6,584 nucleotides of DNA, taken from positions 1 through 6,584 of the forward strand of contig USTB01000048.1 of the NCBI GenBank assembly GCA_900557635.1. Direction: 5' to 3'. The stretch's first letter is position 1. Each line of letters begins with the position of its first letter. The notes under the pieces were generated by a model. It searched no databases, was not told the origin of the DNA, and saw nothing but the letters and a program-made list of their open reading frames with translations. This document shows positions 1 to 6,413 of this stretch, in pieces. This stretch comes from an uncultured Eubacteriales bacterium. GTDB lineage: Bacteria > Bacillota_A > Clostridia > Oscillospirales > CAG-272. The translations under genes were made by a program, and so were the position numbers.

Positions 1-97
1 AAGGGAGCTGTCAGCGGAGCTGACTGAGGGATTGTAACAGATACTTTTTGCGCCGAGACAATCCCTCAGTCACGGTTTTACGCAGAGTGCCGTGCCA
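1..97. repeat. Head-to-head pair of short palindromic repeats
   Basis: Positions 21-35 (TGACTGAGGGATTGT) and 58-72 are perfect 15-bp inverted copies separated by 22 nt. Each copy continues outward into its own small hairpin: 10-15 with 19-24 (GTCAGC/GCTGAC, 3-nt loop) on the left, and 71-75 with 90-94 (CACGG/CCGTG) on the right. Read outward, both units follow the same plan: a CAATCCCTCAGTC-like block, a short hairpin, then AGCTCCCTT on the left or a decayed GCCA end on the right. From memory this resembles a multicopy intergenic repeat of Oscillospiraceae/Ruminococcaceae, but I cannot count copies here. The left unit touches the window edge and may extend beyond it. A non-autonomous REP/MITE-like element is the most likely identity. 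Confidence 0.6.
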
Positions 98-111
98 CAC
101 GGCATAGCCGT
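88..111 (+). other. Competing hairpins in the rtcB leader
   Basis: TGCCGTG (88-94) pairs perfectly with CACGGCA (98-104) around a 3-nt loop. ACGGC (99-103) can instead pair with GCCGT (107-111) around ATA. The two helices share bases, so only one can form at a time. Neither is followed by a T run, so this is not a terminator. It ends 13 nt before the ribosome site of the RNA ligase gene. It may be only the decayed tail of the adjacent repeat; a regulatory role is speculative. Confidence 0.3.
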
Positions 112-140
112 ACCGCAATTTATGAAAGGAGGATACCCAT

Positions 141-1421
141 ATGTTTGAAATACAGGGAAAGGTCAGCACCGCCGTCTGCTACGCGCGGGTCGTGGAGGAC
201 GACGCCATCGAGCAGATCCGCAGAATGTGCGATTACGACCTGACCAAAGACAGCCGCGTGCGCATTATGCCGGACGTTCACGCCGGAAAAGGGTGCACCA
301 TCGGCACCACCATGACGGTGACCGATAAGGCATGCCCCAACATTGTGGGCGTGGACATCGGTTGCGGGATGTACACCGTCAGGCTCGCTGAAACCGAGCC
401 GGATTTTGTACGGATAGACGAAGCGGCGCACTATATCCCCTCCGGCATGAATACATGGGAAGGGCGCATGGAACGCTTTGACCTGACGGGACTCCGCTGT
501 TTCCGCTCCCTGAAAAACACCAAGCGTCTGGAACGCTCGCTGGGGACGCTGGGTGGCGGGAATCATTTTATCGAGATCGACCGTGCATCCGACGGCACAT
601 GTTATCTTGTGATCCACTCGGGAAGCCGAAATCTGGGCAAGCAGGTCGCAGAGCTGTATCAACAGCTTGCCGTCGATCTTCACGCAGGAAAAGCGGAGTA
701 TTTCGCCCAACGGGACGAGATCATCCGCACCTACAAGGCGGAAGGCAGACGCGCGGAAATCCAGGCGGCGCTCAAGGCGCTCGAACGGGAATTTCAAGCC
801 AAAGCGTCGGATGTGCCCGAGGATCTATGCTGGCTCTACGGGTCGTTTCTCGAGGATTATCTCCACGACGTGGAGATCTGCCGGCAGTTTGCCAAAAGAA
901 ATCGGGAAAGGATGGCGGAGATCCTTTTGGAACGTGCCGGCATGACGGAAACGGAGTCCTTTCACACCGTCCACAATTACATCGACACCAAGGAAATGAT
1001 CCTCCGCAAGGGCGCCATCGCCGCCCACGCAGGAGAAAAGGTCCTCATCCCCATCAACATGCGTGACGGCTCGGTTCTCGCCGTGGGACGGGGCAATCCC
1101 GAATGGAATTACTCAGCACCCCACGGGGCAGGCAGAATCATGTCGCGCAGTCGGGCAAAGGAGACGATCGATCTGGGGGCATATCAGGCGGCAATGGAGG
1201 GAATTTACACCACGTCCGTGAACGAGCTGACCATTGATGAGGCGCCCATGGCATATAAGTCCATTGACGACATCATCGATGTCATACGGGAATCGGTGGA
1301 AATTCTGGGCATCATGAAGCCCGTATACAACTTTAAGGCGGCGGACGGTGAACCGCCGTGGAAGAAAAAGAAGGTGACATCAAATGAGGGAACTGATCAA
1401 GCAAAAGCTGAGACAGATTGA
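141..1421 (+). CDS. rtcB: RtcB family RNA-splicing ligase (3'-phosphate/5'-OH RNA ligase)
   Basis: This 426-residue cytosolic protein should join RNA 2',3'-cyclic phosphate or 3'-phosphate ends to 5'-OH ends, using GTP and Mn2+ through a guanylated histidine. The family motifs occur in order: PDVHAGKG (44-51), DIGCG with metal ligands D72 and C75, GGGNHF with H142, HSGSRNLG with H159, HNY with H278, and APHGAGR with H328, which aligns with the guanylated histidine (H337 of E. coli RtcB). All expected metal ligands are present, so it looks active. The length is close to that of E. coli RtcB (408 aa), with a longer segment between H159 and H278 and a lysine-rich C-terminal tail. The start is set by AAAGGAGG at 125-132, 8 nt before the ATG. 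The last 38 nt overlap the next gene, an RlaP-type nucleotidyltransferase, which supports an RNA-repair operon. I see no convincing promoter in the 140 nt upstream; it may lie outside the window or within the repeat. Confidence 0.95.
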   Translation: MFEIQGKVSTAVCYARVVEDDAIEQIRRMCDYDLTKDSRVRIMPDVHAGKGCTIGTTMTVTDKACPNIVGVDIGCGMYTVRLAETEPDFVRIDEAAHYIPSGMNTWEGRMERFDLTGLRCFRSLKNTKRLERSLGTLGGGNHFIEIDRASDGTCYLVIHSGSRNLGKQVAELYQQLAVDLHAGKAEYFAQRDEIIRTYKAEGRRAEIQAALKALEREFQAKASDVPEDLCWLYGSFLEDYLHDVEICRQFAKRNRERMAEILLERAGMTETESFHTVHNYIDTKEMILRKGAIAAHAGEKVLIPINMRDGSVLAVGRGNPEWNYSAPHGAGRIMSRSRAKETIDLGAYQAAMEGIYTTSVNELTIDEAPMAYKSIDDIIDVIRESVEILGIMKPVYNFKAADGEPPWKKKKVTSNEGTDQAKAETD

Positions 1422-2136
1422 AAAGGAAAACAGGGTCAAAATACTGCTTGCCGTGGAATCGGGAAGCCGCGCGTGGGGCTTCGCTTCCCCGGACAGCGAC
1501 TACGATGTACGCTTTATTTACGCACGGGAAAAGGACGATTACCTGCGTCTGGAGGCAGTCCGCGATGTCATCGAGCTTCCGATCTCGGACGATCTGGATA
1601 TCAACGGCTGGGATCTCCAAAAAACGCTTCGCCTGCTGTATCGGTCAAACCCCACCCTGTTTGAGTGGTTTTCCTCTCCGATCGTATACACGGAAACGCC
1701 GTTCGCCGACCGACTGCGGAAGATCATGACCGAGTATTTTTCGCAAAAGAAGAGCCTGTACCACTATCTGAGCACGGCGGACGGAAACTACCGCGAATTC
1801 CTGAAGGGCGATACGGTCAGGGCAAAAAAGTATTTTTACGTCTTAAGACCGGTGCTTGCCTGCCGCTGGGTTCTGGACAGGCACACGCCTCCGCCCATGA
1901 AGTTTTGCGAGCTTGCAAAAGCGGAACTGCCGTCGGAGCTGACGGAGGAGGTACGCCGCCTGCTCCGGCTGAAAACCGAGTCGCCCGAAATCAAAATGAT
2001 TCCGAGGATCGATGCGATCAATGCATTTTTGGATGAGCAGATCGCCGCGCTCAAGGAAGCTCTCGCCGCCATGCCGCAGGAAAAGAACTGCGGTTGGGAT
2101 GAGCTGAACGAACTGTTCCTGTCTGCAATTTCGTAA
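1384..2136 (+). CDS. RlaP-type Pol-beta nucleotidyltransferase (RNA repair partner of RtcB)
   Basis: This 250-residue protein belongs to the DNA polymerase beta nucleotidyltransferase superfamily, in the RlaP / YcgL-like branch (PF10127). Residues 27-43 carry the signature GSRAWG followed by PDSDYDVR. D39 and D41 are the expected metal-binding pair, and an acidic residue near LDINGWD (71-77) probably supplies the third. The C-terminal half, with K148-K149 and R155 among others, is helical and typical of the family. RlaP proteins were named for their association with RNA ligases; a role in adding nucleotides to damaged RNA ends before RtcB sealing is inferred from genome context, not proven here. 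The ATG at 1384 has AAGGTGA at 1371-1377, 6 nt upstream and inside rtcB, so translation is probably coupled. The gene ends just before a terminator hairpin at 2148-2190. Confidence 0.88.
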   Translation: MRELIKQKLRQIEKENRVKILLAVESGSRAWGFASPDSDYDVRFIYAREKDDYLRLEAVRDVIELPISDDLDINGWDLQKTLRLLYRSNPTLFEWFSSPIVYTETPFADRLRKIMTEYFSQKKSLYHYLSTADGNYREFLKGDTVRAKKYFYVLRPVLACRWVLDRHTPPPMKFCELAKAELPSELTEEVRRLLRLKTESPEIKMIPRIDAINAFLDEQIAALKEALAAMPQEKNCGWDELNELFLSAIS

Positions 2137-2147
2137 ACGGCACAACG

Positions 2148-2190
2148 AAAAACGCGCCCCCGAACCGTTTCCGCGGCTCGGGAGCGCGTT
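2148..2190. terminator. Terminator hairpin between converging genes
   Basis: AACGCGCCCCCGA (2151-2163) pairs with TCGGGAGCGCGTT (2178-2190), 12 of 13 positions matching, around a 14-nt loop. On the minus strand the stem runs straight into TTTTT (complement of 2148-2152), a good intrinsic terminator for the flavin reductase fragment. On the plus strand, for the rtcB-rlaP operon, only TT follows, so termination there would be weaker. Confidence 0.8.
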
Positions 2191-2222
2191 CTGACTGCAT
2201 CGGATTATTGAGGATCACGCCG

Positions 2223-2768
2223 TCAGTCGTGTACCTTCAGCGTATTTCCGTCCGAAAAGGCATCGCCGACCTTTTCACCGAGCACAAGATATGCGTTGTT
2301 CACCGGATCAAAGCTGATCGGCTGCAGCTTTGCGGCATCGGGCAAGCCGTTTGTGCCGAGAATGCTTTCGTCAGCATTGACATTGACGATCTTACCGATA
2401 ATATGGCCGTCCTCATCGATCTTCACCAGCTCGCATTCCAGTGCCATCGGCAGTTCGGTAATGATGGGCGCGTCCACAAATTCGCTCTTTTCGGTGTGGA
2501 AGCCCGCCTTTTCCAGTTTGTCGGGCGTATTATTGGCGGACACAAGACCCACATAGTCGCAGGCGGCGGTGTGTGCCTTGTCGGCAAAGCTGACGGTGAA
2601 AGCGCCTCTCGCCTTGATATTCTTTGTGGTCTTGTGACCCGCGCTCAGGCACAGAATCACCTGATCGCCCTCGTAAATGCCGCCCCATGCGGCGTTCATC
2701 GCGTCGGGCTTGCCGTTTTCGTCGTAACTGCCGACGATCAGCACGGGCAGGGGGTATATCCAAGGCTT
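2223..2768 (-). pseudogene. Flavin reductase family protein, 5'-truncated
   Basis: The readable frame encodes an FMN-binding split-barrel protein of the flavin reductase family (reduction of flavin or flavoprotein-type NAD(P)H oxidoreductase; exact substrate unknown). Going downstream from the break it reads KPWIYPLPVLIVGSYDENG, then MNAAWGG, HKTTKNI and SFDPVNNAYLVLG, all characteristic. Intact relatives start a few residues earlier, with a methionine and a segment like NFGAKP. Here the frame reads directly upstream into a TAA stop (2769-2771) just before KPW. The only start near the family N-terminus is GTG at 2744, inside the first beta strand and without a ribosome site. About 6-9 codons plus start, ribosome site and promoter are therefore missing. 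The break coincides with the truncated 5' end of the divergent regulator fragment. The 3' end is intact and faces the terminator at 2148-2190. A 173-residue product from GTG cannot be excluded. Confidence 0.75.
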
Positions 2769-3289
2769 TTAATCGTTGGCAAGGTATTCGGAGTGACACA
2801 ATAGACACCCTCTGTGAATACCTTGATATTTCCGTAGGTGATCTTCTTGTTTATCTTCCAGTTAATATCGCACTTGCGGGATGCAGATATGACATCGGCA
2901 ACGGCACGGCTGATCTTGCTTTTGATTGCAACGATTCCGATTCTTCCGGAACGATTCATTGCGGGGCAACCGTGGAATTGGGCGGTTATCCGTTTTCCGG
3001 CGATGCCGCCACTGTACGAACAACAATTGCGGAGTACCCCGCGCACGGCGACAAACAAAAACGCGAAAACAAAATACTGGAAACGATGTTCAGGCAATTG
3101 TCCCCTACCGTGATTTCACTACTCAAATTCCTGATCGAAGATTGGATAACGCTTGAAATATCGCGGGCAATACGTTCCTCCGAGGAATGTGCGGCAAAAT
3201 ACGGATACCCCTCGGAAAGACGCTTGTGGAAGTGCGAAACCGTTTTCCCGCCGAATTGGAAAAGAGACAAAAGTCATGGCAACAGTTGA
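2768..3289 (+). pseudogene. XRE-type regulator of an integrative element, 5'-truncated
   Basis: From 2768 the frame reads FNRWQGIRSDTIDTLCEYLD and then ISVGDLLVYLP. This is the pattern of the last helices of a short XRE/Cro-type helix-turn-helix domain (RxDTIDxLCxYLDxxxGDLLxYxP). The preceding helices, including the recognition helix, and the start codon are absent because the sequence switches to flavin reductase DNA. The remaining 140 or so residues hold a segment with TADLAFDCNDSDSSGTIHCG and an amphipathic stretch (LSPTVISLLKFLIEDWITLE); I do not recognise this domain. The stop lies 14 nt inside the integrase gene that starts at 3276, the spacing of a coupled regulator-integrase pair. A DNA-binding regulator is the likely original role, but the fragment should no longer bind DNA. 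Family assignment rests on pattern recognition only. Confidence 0.5.
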
Positions 3290-4320
3290 AAAGCGAATCG
3301 GAAAAGGCGGTACGAGCTACCGCATCACCGTCGCAGGCGGCTTGGACGAGAACGGCAAGCAAGTCCGCATACGCCGCATGTGGAAGCCACCGCGCCCCGA
3401 CATGACAGATCGCCAAATAGAAAAAGCCCTCTCCAGAGCCGTCGCCGACTTTGAGAGGGAGATCGAGCAGGGGTATCGGTTAGACCGCAAAGGCTGTAGC
3501 GATATCCGCCTCCGTGGGATTGCGCACAGAAGCGGTATTTACGCTCGAAAAGAACACCGCGCCCCTGTCAAGCAAAACGATCCTCGAACATCATCGTTTG
3601 ATTTCCAGCATTCTTTCCCAAGCCGAAAAAGAAATGCTGATCCCGTTCAATCCCGCATCCAAGGCAACGCCGCCAAAGGTGCAGAGGAAAACACCTGATT
3701 ACTATCAGCCGCAGACCCTGTCGCAAATTCTTGACGCATTGGATTGCGCCCCGCTGAAATGGCGTGCGGCAACATATCTGCTGATCGATACCGGATGTCG
3801 GCGCGGGGAAGTCATGGGACTGAAATGGGAAAGCCTGGATCTCGACAGCGGCGTTATGTCGGTTGAAAGGGCGTTGCTGTACAGCCCGAAACGCGGCGTG
3901 TATGAAAGCACGCCAAAGACCGGGAAGATCCGCGTGCTCAGATTAGCGTCCGAAACCCTGTGTATTCTGAGGGAGTGGAGAGGGATGCAGGAGGCGCGGC
4001 GCGCAGAATGCGGGGACGCATGGATCGACACTGGATACGTATTCACACAGGACAACGGCGACAGAATGAACCCCGACAGCCTCACGGATTGGCTGAATAA
4101 ATTCAGCAGGGCGAACGGCTTACCGCACATACACCCGCACGCCTTTCGCCATACTGCCGCTTCAACCATGATTGCAAACGGCGTTGACATTGTAACCGCC
4201 GCCAACGAATTGGGGCATGCCAGCGCGACAACCACCGCAACGATCTACGCCCACCAGATCGCCGAAGCCAAAGCGCGCGCGGAAAATGTACGTGCGGACG
4301 TATTCAAGCGGCGGCAATAG
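3276..4320 (+). pseudogene. Tyrosine integrase with internal deletion and frame change
   Basis: This is a phage/ICE-type tyrosine recombinase in two frames. The N-terminal part (ATG 3276 to about 3485, 70 residues) is the arm-type DNA-binding domain, reading MATVEKRIGKGGTSYRITVA, then a WKPPRPDMT segment. From about 3484 the next frame reads TAKAVAISASVGLRTEAVF, then LSSKTILEHHRLISSIL, which is the end of the core-binding region, and then a complete catalytic domain. Numbered from GTG 3514, catalytic residues are R96 (TGCRRGE), K135, H209 and R212 (HAFR), H235 (LGHAS) and Y245 (IYAH). Relatives have roughly 100 more residues between GYRLD and this point, so an internal deletion that also shifts frame is the best explanation; the size is estimated from family memory. 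The GTG at 3514 could start a 268-residue catalytic fragment, but I see no good ribosome site. The gene overlaps the regulator fragment upstream and ends about 190 nt from the 3' end of a tRNA gene, the usual place for an integrase beside its attachment site. Confidence 0.85.
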
Positions 4321-4393
4321 GGGAACAGCCAAAGGATCATGTATCGACAGGCATTGCCCTTGGCAGAAAAGCAAAGAGACAATTTTTCAGAGC

Positions 4394-4415
4394 ATTCACC
4401 CCAAATTCACCCCAA
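4394..4415 (+). repeat. 11-bp tandem repeat, candidate integrase arm site
   Basis: ATTCACCCCAA occurs twice head to tail, at 4394-4404 and 4405-4415, and the next base is A after both copies. The 11-nt period places the copies on the same face of the helix. It lies 74 nt after the integrase stop and about 93 nt before the tRNA 3' end. Short direct repeats in this position commonly bind the N-terminal arm domain of tyrosine integrases; that role is inferred. Confidence 0.4.
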
Positions 4416-4458
4416 AAACGCATTTTTACGCCGACGCCGTGAAAGTGTACAAAAATGA

Positions 4459-4503
4459 AAAACACCCGAAAAGCCGCATAAATAAAGGCTTTTCGGGTGT
4501 TTT
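4459..4503. terminator. Perfect 17-bp bidirectional terminator
   Basis: AAAACACCCGAAAAGCC (4459-4475) is perfectly complementary to 4487-4503, with an 11-nt loop. On the minus strand, downstream of the tRNA pair, it ends in TTTT, then C, then ATTTTT. On the plus strand, downstream of the integrase remnant, it runs into TGTTTTGTTTTGG. It can serve both converging transcription units, and starts 4 nt beyond the encoded CCA end of tRNA-Met. Confidence 0.92.
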
Positions 4504-4507
4504 GTTT

Positions 4508-4579
<72 letters not shown>

Positions 4580-4585
<6 letters not shown>

Positions 4586-4664
4586 AACCGGGCTTGAACC
4601 GGTACGAAACTTTCGTTTCACGGGATTTTAAGTCCCGGGTGTCTGCCAATTCCACCACTCCGGC
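4580..4664 (-). tRNA. tRNA-Leu(UAA) with altered 3' end
   Basis: On the minus strand the gene begins GCCGGAGTGGTGGAATTGG. It has the anticodon stem-loop CGGGA-CTTAAAA-TCCCG (anticodon UAA), a long class II variable arm GAAAC-GAAA-GTTTC, and a perfect T arm ACCGG-TTCAAGC-CCGGT. The 3' acceptor strand should end TTCCGGC followed by A73, but reads TTCCGGA followed by G, because the sequence passes directly into the 5' part of tRNA-Met. The G1-C72 pair and the leucine discriminator A73 are therefore lost, no CCA is encoded, and no separate 3' trailer exists. Everything 5' of the last two bases is canonical. It is transcribed from the promoter at 4682-4710, 18 nt upstream. Confidence 0.82.
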
Positions 4665-4681
4665 ATCCCGTCGCATACAGT

Positions 4682-4710
4682 AGTATACCACAGGACGGCG
4701 AAATTGTCAA
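4682..4710 (-). promoter_or_regulatory. Sigma-A promoter of the tRNA operon
   Basis: On the minus strand there is a perfect -35 TTGACA (complement of 4705-4710), a 17-nt spacer and -10 TATACT (complement of 4682-4687). The AT-rich tract just upstream (4711-4727, TTTTTTCAAAAAAC on the minus strand) looks like an UP element. The predicted start near 4675 leaves about 10 nt before tRNA-Leu. This strength is typical of stable-RNA genes. Confidence 0.92.
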
Positions 4711-4733
4711 GTGTTTTTTGAAAAAAGTATGCA

Positions 4734-4752
4734 GAATCGATCGTCACGATTC
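4734..4752 (-). terminator. Weak terminator candidate after pgeF
   Basis: GAATCG (4734-4739) pairs with CGATTC (4747-4752) around 7 nt. On the minus strand a TTTTTT run (complement of 4721-4726) follows after 7 nt. The stem is short and the T run distant, so this is weak. The rest of 4753-4853 holds only a 5-bp hairpin (4785-4789 with 4796-4800) and no gene that I can support. Confidence 0.3.
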
Positions 4753-4853
4753 ATGATAATCCGACATGCCGCGCAGCAGCCGCAGTCTGTCTCATCAGAC
4801 GGAGATCAATTCCCCTGTTCCGACCGCAGAAAGGCAACGTGCGCCCATCAACA

Positions 4854-5648
4854 TTACAGTCGAATAACTGCGCCCATCACGCCGCGCTTTCCCTGCATTC
4901 CGCGATGAGAGAAGAGGCGATCCGTATGACAGCAGGTACACAGGTCGGACACCGCGATATGATCCGGCGCGATCCCCTCCCGCAACAGCACGCGTCGATT
5001 CCACGCGGCAAGATCCAATTTTCCCTGCCCCGACTCGCCGTTCTGTACGATGCAAGCCTCTGCGTCCTCGCGGCAGACATCATAAAAGGTCTGTATTACC
5101 TCTTCGCCGACGGTATAACAGCAGGAATGGATACACGGTCCGATCGCCGCCGTAACGGTTCTGCGGTCGGCACCCGCCTCGCACATTGCCTCAATTCCCT
5201 TTGCCGCAATGCGAGCGACACTCCCGCGCCAGCCCGCGTGCAAAGCAGCCACAACGCCGTTTTTACGGTCACAAAGCAGAATGGGCACGCAATCAGCCGT
5301 CTTGACCAGCAACACCACATCGGGTTCGTCGGTAACAAAGCCGTCGCAGGTCAAGTCGATTCTGCCGCAATCGCTTTGTGTAACGTACAGGACACAATTG
5401 CCGTGCACCTGCTTCGCGCGCACGATCCGATCGGGTTGCGCGTCAACCGCCGCGGCAAGACGCGACAAATTTTCGGCGACGTGTGTAGCGCTGTCGCCCA
5501 GACCGTCGCCGATATTCAGTTCCGCCAGATGCGGCAGTGTGCTGACGCCACCCTGACGTCCCGCAAAGCCATGATGCGGTGTCAAGAGAGAACACTTGAG
5601 AAGCGGAACGCCGTTTCGCGTCTCGGAATAAAAGCGTGTTTTCGTCAT
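4854..5648 (-). CDS. pgeF: PgeF/YfiH/YlmD family laccase-domain protein
   Basis: This 264-residue protein belongs to the laccase-domain (DUF152, CNF1/YfiH-like) family. The E. coli member is a peptidoglycan editing factor that removes wrongly built UDP-MurNAc-Ser, and other members act as purine nucleoside phosphorylases/adenosine deaminases. Signatures are HGFAGRQGGVS (26-36), KQVHG (79-83), KTADCVPILLCD (116-127), HAGWRG (137-142), IGPCI (169-173), DLCTCC (235-240) and FSHRG (246-250). The conserved zinc/active-site residues H82, C120 and H137 are present, with the C-to-H spacing of 17 seen in E. coli YfiH (C107, H124). The start is ATG at 5648, chosen for GGGAGGTG at 5656-5663, 7 nt upstream. 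The same frame stays open further upstream to 5768, but that part overlaps the acetyltransferase gene and lacks family similarity. It follows that gene by 19 nt, in one operon. Confidence 0.93.
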   Translation of the reverse strand: MTKTRFYSETRNGVPLLKCSLLTPHHGFAGRQGGVSTLPHLAELNIGDGLGDSATHVAENLSRLAAAVDAQPDRIVRAKQVHGNCVLYVTQSDCGRIDLTCDGFVTDEPDVVLLVKTADCVPILLCDRKNGVVAALHAGWRGSVARIAAKGIEAMCEAGADRRTVTAAIGPCIHSCCYTVGEEVIQTFYDVCREDAEACIVQNGESGQGKLDLAAWNRRVLLREGIAPDHIAVSDLCTCCHTDRLFSHRGMQGKRGVMGAVIRL

Positions 5649-5667
5649 ACGGCTACACCTCCCGTTT

Positions 5668-6315
5668 TTAGGTTTGCGCGGCATGCGCATCGGCATTCGG
5701 CGTGTCGGTCTGATGCTCGTGCGGGTCAAAATAGTCCTCCCGCAGCAGGGCGCAGACCCCGACATCATGATATGTGTCCTTCACATAAATTGCCTCCCGA
5801 TGGATCCCCTCAAAGGTCATTCCGCACTTTTCCATAACGCGTCGGCTCGCCTCGTTGCCCACCATATAGCGCGCCTCCACACGGTGCAGACGCAATTTGA
5901 GGAAGCCGAAAGCGATGACGCAAGCCGCCGCCTCCGCCGCCAGTCCCTGTCCGTGATAGTCGGGATGGATGACGTACCCGATCTCGCCGCAACGGTTTTC
6001 GGTGTCCAATTTGGCAAAGCCGCAGGTGCCGATGAGCCGTCCGTTTTCCGCAAGCTCCAGCCCCCAATCGTAATACTCGCATGCGCGGTATTTTTCCTGA
6101 AGGTCGTGAAGATAGCGACGCGTATATCCCACCGACGGGTGGGTATCCCACAAAAGAAACCGTGTGACCTCTTCCCGACAGGAATAATCGTACATGTCGT
6201 CTGCGTCCGATTCATAGAGCTGACGCAGAACAAGACGCGGCGTTTCCAGGCGCGGGATCAAAGTCAGCCGTTCCTCGGATACCGACGGTCCCGCAAGACC
6301 GAGCCGTGTGATCAT
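5668..6315 (-). CDS. GNAT family N-acetyltransferase (RimJ/RimL-like)
   Basis: This is a cytosolic acetyl-CoA-dependent N-acetyltransferase, substrate unknown. From the ATG at 6315 it has 215 residues. The domain opens with IPRLETPRLVLRQL (20-33), typical of RimJ/RimL-type proteins that acetylate N-terminal or other amino groups. Motif A is EIGYVIHPDYHGQGLAAEA (111-129), whose HGQGLA turn binds the CoA pyrophosphate. Motif B holds N154 in GNEASRRVMEKCGM. The C-terminal tail after EDYF (193-196) is polar and His/Asp-rich. The start is uncertain. The frame is open to ATG 6384, but that codon touches the -10 box at 6385-6390 and would lie upstream of the transcript start near 6378. ATG 6315 lacks a good ribosome site. 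TTG 6261, preceded by GAGGA about 10 nt upstream, gives 198 residues and still contains the whole domain. It is the first gene of an operon with pgeF. Confidence 0.88.
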   Translation of the reverse strand: MITRLGLAGPSVSEERLTLIPRLETPRLVLRQLYESDADDMYDYSCREEVTRFLLWDTHPSVGYTRRYLHDLQEKYRACEYYDWGLELAENGRLIGTCGFAKLDTENRCGEIGYVIHPDYHGQGLAAEAAACVIAFGFLKLRLHRVEARYMVGNEASRRVMEKCGMTFEGIHREAIYVKDTYHDVGVCALLREDYFDPHEHQTDTPNADAHAAQT

Positions 6316-6384
6316 TTTATGCAGTCGTCCGTACCTCTCCGCCAATTCCGTGCCGCCTCGTTTCCGTAAATGCTTGATTACCAT

Positions 6385-6413
6385 ATTTTACCACAGCCGA
6401 CTGCACTTGTCAA
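6385..6413 (-). promoter_or_regulatory. Sigma-A promoter of the GNAT-pgeF operon
   Basis: On the minus strand: a perfect -35 TTGACA (complement of 6408-6413), a 17-nt spacer and -10 TAAAAT (complement of 6385-6390). The expected start is near 6378. The leader before the GNAT domain contains a small hairpin (minus-strand CGGTC-TTGCG-GGACCG) ahead of the TTG start candidate. Confidence 0.85.

Noticed and set aside
32..62. Promoter inside the repeat pair driving rtcB (TTGTAA ... GACAAT)
   Set aside because: The spacing is 19 nt and both hexamers are poor matches, so it is not better than chance.
120..797. Minus-strand open frame opposite rtcB
   Set aside because: It is antisense to a strongly conserved ligase; the opening is a by-product of GC-rich codon use.
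2208..2804. Plus-strand open frame across the flavin reductase fragment
   Set aside because: The minus-strand frame carries the conserved split-barrel motifs; this one shows none.
2838..3113. Possible small membrane protein starting MIFLFIFQLISHL
   Set aside because: The other plus-strand frame over the same DNA reads as the XRE regulator tail; this frame has no ribosome site and its hydrophobic start is a frame-shifted reading of it.
4839..5837. Long plus-strand open frame of 332 codons opposite pgeF
   Set aside because: It is antisense to a gene with clear family motifs and a ribosome site; its translation is low in recognisable structure and rich in Arg/His/Ser, as expected for a shadow frame.
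5674..6369. Plus-strand open frame opposite the GNAT gene
   Set aside because: It mirrors the acetyltransferase coding sequence, with no motifs and no ribosome site.
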